Source of the DNA: RGIG6353 sp964650465
GTDB lineage: Bacteria; Bacillota; Clostridia; Oscillospirales; SIG627
Direction of reading: 5' to 3'
DNA: 43,636 nt
Assembly: GCA_964650465.1 (NCBI GenBank)
Contig: CAZYTA010000020.1
Location: 1 to 43,636 of the forward strand
Part shown: piece after piece, positions 38,633 through 43,636 of the stretch
Numbering within the stretch: position 1 is the first letter of the stretch
How the letters are laid out: each line of letters begins with the position of its first letter
Made by a program: the position numbers and the translations under genes
Notes under the pieces: generated by a model
Seen by the model: only the letters and a program-made list of their open reading frames with translations
Databases searched by the model: none
Told to the model about the DNA's origin: nothing

Positions 38633-41600
38633 TTAGTTGGGTGTACATAGTGTCCAGTCACCGTACTGTGTACAGGTGTAGGTAAGAGTCTTTTGGTCCT
38701 GAGACAAGGAGAAGCTTGAGAAGTCATATACCAGATAGTAGCCGTTGTCTACCCTGTTTTTGAGAGAGCTTGAACTGCTGTATTCTTCTTCTCCTGCAAT
38801 GTCATTGCCGTTTTCGTCAAGGCTTCCTCCGAAGCTGCCCATGCCGCTTGAGGTAAGTGAGTCCTTGAGGAAAATGGTATAGCTGCCATTGGGGGTGAGC
38901 CCCGTTACGCTGATTTTATAGGTGTTTTCATTTATTTCGGGAACCGCCTCAAAGATAACCTGAGCAGCCTGTGCCGTCGAGGTCTTGCTGCTCACAACAG
39001 TCAATCCCTCCGCAAAAGCTTCGGCAGTGTCAACTCTGTCAAGCTGAGTTACAATCTTTATTTCGTCATAGCTTCCGTCAAGAGCGTAATGATTGATGCT
39101 AACCAAGTTTTGAGAAGTGTTTGCAATGTGAGTCCAATCGGTATCTGTACTCTTCTTTATATAGATGCAGTAGCGTACTCTGTCATTTTCCGCAACTGCA
39201 GTATCCCATGTCAGAAGGTACATTGAATTCTGATTTGCAAAACGGATATTATTTACCGCAAGGTTATCAACCTCGTCGGGATTTACGGGAAGCTCATTCT
39301 CGTCATCACCGGGATTACCGCCTGAACTGCTTCCGCCGGAGCCTTCCGTTACGGTTATTGCTTGGTAGTTACCGCGATATACAGTGTAATTGAGAGTGAG
39401 AGTATCGGCATCGAAGGTTACCGAATTGGAATTCCAGCCGTCAAACTGAATATATCCGCCGTTTGTTTCAATGCTGTCTGCAATGTTGATTAAAGGCTCG
39501 GATTCCTTGGAGAAGGTAACAGAGCTTGCGTTTTCAACAGTGTTGTACTGGAGGTCGATATCGTTTTCACCCAACGCCGCCTTGTAATTTCCGTGAAGAA
39601 ATGCGGAGATTGCTTCAGGGAAGGTAACGGTAAGAATGCCGTCAGCCTTGGTGTAAACGGCTGTGTAGGTCAAGTCTTTTTTCTCAACTGCAAGGTTCAG
39701 CGAGCAGGTATAGCTGCCGATTACATTGTTGTTCTTGTCGTAGCTGATGACATCAACGGTATCGGGAAGATTTTGGAAATTGGAAAGGTTTGCTGCATCA
39801 AAATATGCTTTAGGACTTGCGGGAGTGCATTCGCCCGATACTGTGAGATTGGGGTTATTTACCGATTTGTTGTAAACATTTACGTGATAAGAGAAAATCT
39901 TCGATACGTATTCGGGATTCTTTACTGTAAATACATAGTAAATACCTTGAGGATTTACCTCTAATCCGAGAGCCGAATAATCGGCGTTTTCGGGATCGAC
40001 AATAACTGTTACGGGTGTATATGCGCTTTCGTTTACTGTTAACTCAAGTGTGCTCTTCTCGGGCGTGTTTGTAAGCTCTCCGATAGTCCAACCGCTGAAC
40101 TTAACATAGCCGCCGCTGCTTTCAAGAACAGGCTTTATTTCTTCAAGTGCATCTGAGTATATTCCTATATTTCTTCCGGGTTCAATAAAATACTGCGAAG
40201 CAAGTCTTACGCCTGTTGTATCGTTTGTGTTTGAGGCAAAGAAGGGATACGCCGTGCCCAGATAATCCTCGGAAAGCTCCAAATTAAAGGTGCCGTTATC
40301 GTATTTTGCGCTAAGCTCAATGTCTTTGGTGCTCTTTTCAACGCCCAGTGTACCTGTGTATGTGCCGAGCTCAGAGTCGGCGCCCATTGCAACTATCTTT
40401 ACGGTAAGGTCGCCGTTTTCAAGAAGTCTGGGGTCGATTACTGCCTTAGGCTCGCTGATATCGGCATCGGCTTCGACAAGGAGTTGGTTTTCGCTGTTGT
40501 ATATTTTTACCTTATATACATTGATACCTGCTGTGTTTTCAGGAGTCTTTACCGATACGTAGAGAATGTGGTGCTGGCTTGTCAGCTCATAACCTACAGG
40601 GTCCTGATTGAGCGGCTCATCCTCATTGCCGTCATCTTCGTTTCCGCCTTCAACATCAATTGCGGTAACTGTCAAAAGCTTCGAGCGCTTTGCCACAAAA
40701 GCAGATTCGGTTTCTTCAACGGTGTGAGCATAAAGCTGAGCAATACCGCTTTCATAATCCAAAGCAGAGCTTGAATCTATAAACGGCTCGTTTGTAACAT
40801 ATCTGCGAGCATTTCTGTTGTTCATAGAATATGAGTAGTTTTCGGTATCAAGTCCGCTGAAGGTGTATACGCTGTGATTTAACATATCGGAGGGTGCCTT
40901 GGTGAGCGTGATACCGTCGGAGAATATCTCAAAATCGTCTGCTGTGGAGATGATTTTCTTTTCAAGCTTCCATGAAGCCACTGCTGTTTCGTTGAATTCC
41001 TCGTCACTTGTTGATACGGTTACTGTATCAAAGGTATTGATTGGAAGCATCCCTTCCATGGGTGTTAAGAATTGGGAATTGTAGCTCCAGAATACATTTT
41101 CGTTATTTGAGTTTGTAAAGGTTACTGCATGTCTGGGCGCTTCATCGGTCTCGGGTATTGTCAGTGAGAAGCTGAGAATGTTGTTATTAAGCGTGAAAAC
41201 AACATCATATCCCTTCTTGTCAACAGGCACAAGCTTATCAATAGGCTCTGTGCGTGTTGTCTTACATGCGGTACATGTATATGTCATTACGCCCTCGGCA
41301 TCAACGGTAGGAGCAAGTGTTTCCTCTCCGTCATCCCAAGTGTGAAATTCCGTGTATGTATGGGAAGCTTTCTTTTTACAGGTCTTGATGTGTCTTTCTT
41401 CATCAAGATATTCCCACTCTCCCCACGTGTGGATGTGCACGGTAGTGGTATTGTCTGTCTCTGTCTTATCTTCGGTCTCTGTCTTATCCTCGGCCTCTGT
41501 CTTATCTTCGGTTTGGGTTGCTTCTTCCTTTGTTACAGTATTCTCTCCCGAAACTGTTATGTTACCAAGCTCAGAGTCCTTGGAGCTTACGGTTGCGTTG

Positions 41601-42382
41601 TCTGCCTGAACCGTAACGTTACCCGTAACGTTCGCCTTGTTGAAATTAACGCTTCCGTTGCTTGCTCCTGCAGTCACAAGAATGTCAGAGGAGGTTGTAC
41701 CTGTGAGAGTAACATCCTCTGCGGCTACAAGTACGATACCCTCTTTTTCGGAAAGAGTATATTCGCCCGGCTCGTTAATGTATTGAACAATGGCACGGTC
41801 AAGCACAGTTACCATTGCTGCACGGCTCATACTGCCCTCGGGTGAGAGTACGCCCTCTGCAACGCCGCCCACGATACCTGCATTTGTCAACGCCGAAACA
41901 TAGGGAGCCGACCAGTCGGAAACACTGTCACTGTCCTCGAAGGCTGACAGGTCATAATTATCGTCGGGTGCAATACCAAGTGCTCTGCAAAGCATAACCA
42001 TTGCCTGCTCACGGGTTATAAGTTGGTCGGGATTTGCATTTTTACCGTCACCCAGCATAATTCCCGCCTTGTAGCATTTGAGTATATCGTTTGCATACCA
42101 TGCATCCTCAGCTACATCCGCAAAGGGGTTTTCGGCTGTGTCGGTAAGTCCGAGAGTCCTTGCTATTATAGCCGCCATCATCGCTCTTGTCAGTGATGCA
42201 TCGGGTTCAAAGGATGCTCCGGTGCCGTTTATTATTCCATGTTCTGTCCAACGGCTGATAGCATCTTCTGCCCAGTGTCCGTCGGTATCGTCATAGCTTA
42301 TTTCCGCTGCCGACACGCAAGGTGCAAGAGCCATCACGGCGGCAAGAAGCAATGACAAAATTCTGTAAAGCTTATTCTTCAT
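38633..42382 (-). CDS. Large secreted SLH-domain surface protein
   Basis: 1249 residues. Signal peptide (about 1-25, ending VSA-A). Three SLH repeats at about 28-200 (GHWAEDAISRWTEHGII; WYANDILKCYKAGIM; WSAPYVSALTNAGIV), which anchor to cell-wall polymers. Then a short beta-helix-like stretch (ILVTAGASNGSVNFNKANVTG) and an acidic TEDKTE repeat linker. A His/Cys module follows (HIHTWGEWEYLDEERHIKTC...CTACKTT). The rest is repeated beta-rich modules, two of them with SGW/DGW motifs (KFSGWTIGEL, QFDGWNSNSV). A Ser/Gly linker precedes a fibronectin-like part. GGGAGG site; promoter at 42415-42443. Ligand unknown. Confidence 0.93.
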   Translation of the reverse strand: MKNKLYRILSLLLAAVMALAPCVSAAEISYDDTDGHWAEDAISRWTEHGIINGTGASFEPDASLTRAMMAAIIARTLGLTDTAENPFADVAEDAWYANDILKCYKAGIMLGDGKNANPDQLITREQAMVMLCRALGIAPDDNYDLSAFEDSDSVSDWSAPYVSALTNAGIVGGVAEGVLSPEGSMSRAAMVTVLDRAIVQYINEPGEYTLSEKEGIVLVAAEDVTLTGTTSSDILVTAGASNGSVNFNKANVTGNVTVQADNATVSSKDSELGNITVSGENTVTKEEATQTEDKTEAEDKTETEDKTETDNTTTVHIHTWGEWEYLDEERHIKTCKKKASHTYTEFHTWDDGEETLAPTVDAEGVMTYTCTACKTTRTEPIDKLVPVDKKGYDVVFTLNNNILSFSLTIPETDEAPRHAVTFTNSNNENVFWSYNSQFLTPMEGMLPINTFDTVTVSTSDEEFNETAVASWKLEKKIISTADDFEIFSDGITLTKAPSDMLNHSVYTFSGLDTENYSYSMNNRNARRYVTNEPFIDSSSALDYESGIAQLYAHTVEETESAFVAKRSKLLTVTAIDVEGGNEDDGNEDEPLNQDPVGYELTSQHHILYVSVKTPENTAGINVYKVKIYNSENQLLVEADADISEPKAVIDPRLLENGDLTVKIVAMGADSELGTYTGTLGVEKSTKDIELSAKYDNGTFNLELSEDYLGTAYPFFASNTNDTTGVRLASQYFIEPGRNIGIYSDALEEIKPVLESSGGYVKFSGWTIGELTNTPEKSTLELTVNESAYTPVTVIVDPENADYSALGLEVNPQGIYYVFTVKNPEYVSKIFSYHVNVYNKSVNNPNLTVSGECTPASPKAYFDAANLSNFQNLPDTVDVISYDKNNNVIGSYTCSLNLAVEKKDLTYTAVYTKADGILTVTFPEAISAFLHGNYKAALGENDIDLQYNTVENASSVTFSKESEPLINIADSIETNGGYIQFDGWNSNSVTFDADTLTLNYTVYRGNYQAITVTEGSGGSSSGGNPGDDENELPVNPDEVDNLAVNNIRFANQNSMYLLTWDTAVAENDRVRYCIYIKKSTDTDWTHIANTSQNLVSINHYALDGSYDEIKIVTQLDRVDTAEAFAEGLTVVSSKTSTAQAAQVIFEAVPEINENTYKISVTGLTPNGSYTIFLKDSLTSSGMGSFGGSLDENGNDIAGEEEYSSSSSLKNRVDNGYYLVYDFSSFSLSQDQKTLTYTCTQYGDWTLCTPN
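41458..41515 (-). repeat. 18-bp coding repeats (TEDKTE) in the SLH protein
   Basis: About three units of 18 bp encode TEDKTE/AEDKTE, an acidic linker of variable-length type between the SLH part and the ectodomain. Confidence 0.85.
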
Positions 42383-42414
42383 ATTGTCCTCCCAAATTAA
42401 TTAATGTATGTTTT

Positions 42415-42443
42415 AGTATAAAACTCCTCGGACAAAAAGTCAA
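42415..42443 (-). promoter_or_regulatory. Promoter for the SLH protein gene
   Basis: Minus strand TTGACT (42438-42443), 17-base spacer, TATACT (42415-42420). Confidence 0.8.
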
Positions 42444-42508
42444 GCATTTGTAATAAAAATCTTCTAAAAGAGTAGACTAATTCCATAAAGATTTTGCGAG
42501 GTGATTTT

Positions 42509-43510
42509 TTGAAAGCAATAATACTTGCAGGCGGAGAAGGCAAGAGACTGCGTCCTCTTACCGCTACCCGCCCAAAGCCCCTTATGCGAGTGGGAGACCG
42601 CACGCTTCTTGATATAATGTTGGAAAGACTCGGCGCTCACGGCATCACCGATGCCGCCGTAACATTGGGTTACCGAGGCGACGATATAATAAACGAAATA
42701 GGAGACAGCCTTCACGGAGTCAATATCAGCTATTACCGTGAAAAAAGCCCATTGGGTACGGCAGGCTGTGTAAAAAACTGCAGTGATTTTGTTGAAGCCG
42801 ATACCCTCATATTGTCTGCCGATGCCCTGACTGATATTGATTTCACAGCTTTGATAAAGGCTCACAGGGATACGGATGCCACAGTGACTCTTGCTGTCAC
42901 AGAAAGAAAAAACCCCCGTCTTTACGGGGTAATTGAGACAAGGGGGGACGGAAGAATAGTTGACTTTAAAGAAAAGCCTCAGCTTCCAGAGGACACGGCG
43001 GCAACGGTTAACTGCGGTATCTATGTGATAAAAAAAGAGGTACTTGATATGATACCCGAAAATTCCTTTTGCGATTTTGCAAAGGATATATTCCCCAAAA
43101 TGCTTTCTCAAAAGCAGCCCTTGTTTGCATATAAAACGAAGGATTTTTGGTGCGATATAGGCTCTTTTTCGGAGTACAGAAGGTCAAATTTGCTCACTCT
43201 TACCGGAGGCTTTTTTGTAAAAAGCTCTCATAGCCCCGTTTCTTCCAAGGGAGTTATTACTGACAGCATAGTGGGAAGGGGAAGCAGGATACTCAGCAAG
43301 GCTGTGATAAAGGATTCGGTGGTTGGAAGAAATACTCGAATCGGTTCACGCACCTGTCTTGATTCATGTATACTTGGCGACGGCGTTACGGTGGGAGAAA
43401 ATGTAAGTATATCGGGCGGTGCAGTGGTCGGAGATTTTGCCATTGTCGGCGACGGCGTTACCCTGACCGACGGAATACACATAGAGCCCTATACGGTGTT
43501 TATGGGGTGA
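42509..43510 (+). CDS. Sugar-phosphate nucleotidyltransferase with left-handed beta-helix tail
   Basis: 333 residues. N-terminal Rossmann domain with AIILAGGEGKRLRPLT (1-17), RPKPLMRVGDRTLL, LSADALTDID (metal Asp region), and FKEKPQ. From about residue 230 hexapeptide repeats form a left-handed beta-helix (VITDSIVGRGSRILSKA, VGENVSISGGAVVG). Most like mannose-1-phosphate guanylyl- or glucose-1-phosphate nucleotidyltransferases of glycan synthesis; the exact nucleotide and sugar are not clear. The start is TTG 42509 after GAGGTGA. Divergent from the SLH gene, so it may contribute to the wall polymer that binds SLH domains. Confidence 0.9.
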   Translation: MKAIILAGGEGKRLRPLTATRPKPLMRVGDRTLLDIMLERLGAHGITDAAVTLGYRGDDIINEIGDSLHGVNISYYREKSPLGTAGCVKNCSDFVEADTLILSADALTDIDFTALIKAHRDTDATVTLAVTERKNPRLYGVIETRGDGRIVDFKEKPQLPEDTAATVNCGIYVIKKEVLDMIPENSFCDFAKDIFPKMLSQKQPLFAYKTKDFWCDIGSFSEYRRSNLLTLTGGFFVKSSHSPVSSKGVITDSIVGRGSRILSKAVIKDSVVGRNTRIGSRTCLDSCILGDGVTVGENVSISGGAVVGDFAIVGDGVTLTDGIHIEPYTVFMG

Positions 43511-43523
43511 ACAAAAAGTGACT

Positions 43524-43566
43524 ATGCCCAATACCGTTAGTTTCTTAACTTAACAGTATTGGGCAT
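43524..43566 (+). terminator. Terminator after the nucleotidyltransferase gene
   Basis: ATGCCCAATAC-C-GTTA / TAAC-AGTATTGGGCAT arms around a short loop, followed by TTTTG. Confidence 0.88.
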
Positions 43567-43596
43567 TTTGCCGATTTTCGAAAAAAAACCGAAAAA

Positions 43597-43636
43597 GATG
43601 TCAGGTAGATGTCAGGTAAATGTCATTGTATGTCAT
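43597..43636. repeat. Tandem TGTCA direct repeats at the window edge
   Basis: TGTCA begins at 43599, 43610, 43621 and 43631 (spacing 11, 11, 10); the first two units are identical GATGTCAGGTA. The array is cut by the window end. The 11-base period fits a tandem response-regulator site such as a Pho-box-like array, or a longer repeat. Confidence 0.7.

Noticed and set aside
42464..43111. 215-residue open frame opposite the nucleotidyltransferase
   Set aside because: The plus frame has full motifs of the family; the antisense frame has none.

Overview
The window looks like a chromosomal segment of an uncultured, moderately low-GC Gram-positive anaerobe of the class Clostridia (Oscillospirales/Ruminococcaceae-like). 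I infer this from the T-box leader, L10 leader, TTGACA/TATAAT promoters, strong AGGAGG ribosome sites, an LTA-synthase-like enzyme, DnaD plus a DnaI/DnaC-like loader, MutS2, an SLH surface protein and an indirect tRNA amidation operon. Nearly all genes lie on the minus strand. One assembly gap of exactly 100 N (6566-6665) interrupts a repeat-containing gene.

Layout, left to right. (1) 278-6265: a T-box-controlled operon, read leftwards from a consensus promoter at 6237-6265: aspS, gatC, a gatA-like gene, gatB and an asparaginase-family gene whose ATG overlaps the gatB stop. The GatA-like protein has lost all three residues of the Ser-cisSer-Lys glutaminase triad, and the asparaginase homologue lacks the usual catalytic Lys. 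(2) 6292-13810: an LTA-synthase-like enzyme, a YdcF/SanA-like protein, an AEC-type permease, a DUF1887/Card1-like CARF-nuclease and a double-TIR/Sel1/TPR protein. The last three are tightly packed and look like a nucleotide-signalling or defence unit without CRISPR. (3) 13986-22097: a guaB of the Tritrichomonas foetus type, then rmuC, mltG, a CPBP protease, 5-formyl-THF cyclo-ligase, a DJ-1 protein, a PHP protein and a GNAT, the last five driven from a promoter at 22159-22187. (4) 22359-23580 (+): rplJ-rplL with an L10 leader and attenuator. (5) 23600-27271: a small accessory region with a palindromic element, a REP-type transposase carrying a REP-like hairpin in its own reading frame, a divergent XRE regulator/DUF6809 pair with an operator, a GH43 glycosidase, and a radical SAM activase coupled to a membrane-anchored Cys-motif protein. 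(6) 27417-38477: housekeeping genes mutS2, recO, era, two membrane proteins, cinA, prs, ybeY, a dnaC-like helicase loader and a dnaD-like gene. (7) 38633-43510: a 1249-residue SLH surface protein and a divergent sugar-nucleotidyltransferase.

A striking feature is a dispersed element of about 90-100 bp (at least 9 full or composite copies plus partial ones). It sits between consecutive minus-strand genes, often running from the stop codon of one gene to just before the ribosome site of the next. Its terminal hairpin shows compensatory base changes between copies. A second family of GC-capped hairpins and a third, MITE-like inverted-repeat element are also present.

The most promising candidates for undescribed biology are the aspS-gatC-pseudoGatA-gatB-asparaginase operon, the TIR plus CARF-nuclease pair, and the covarying intercistronic element. 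All functional statements come from recognising families by eye; no search was run.
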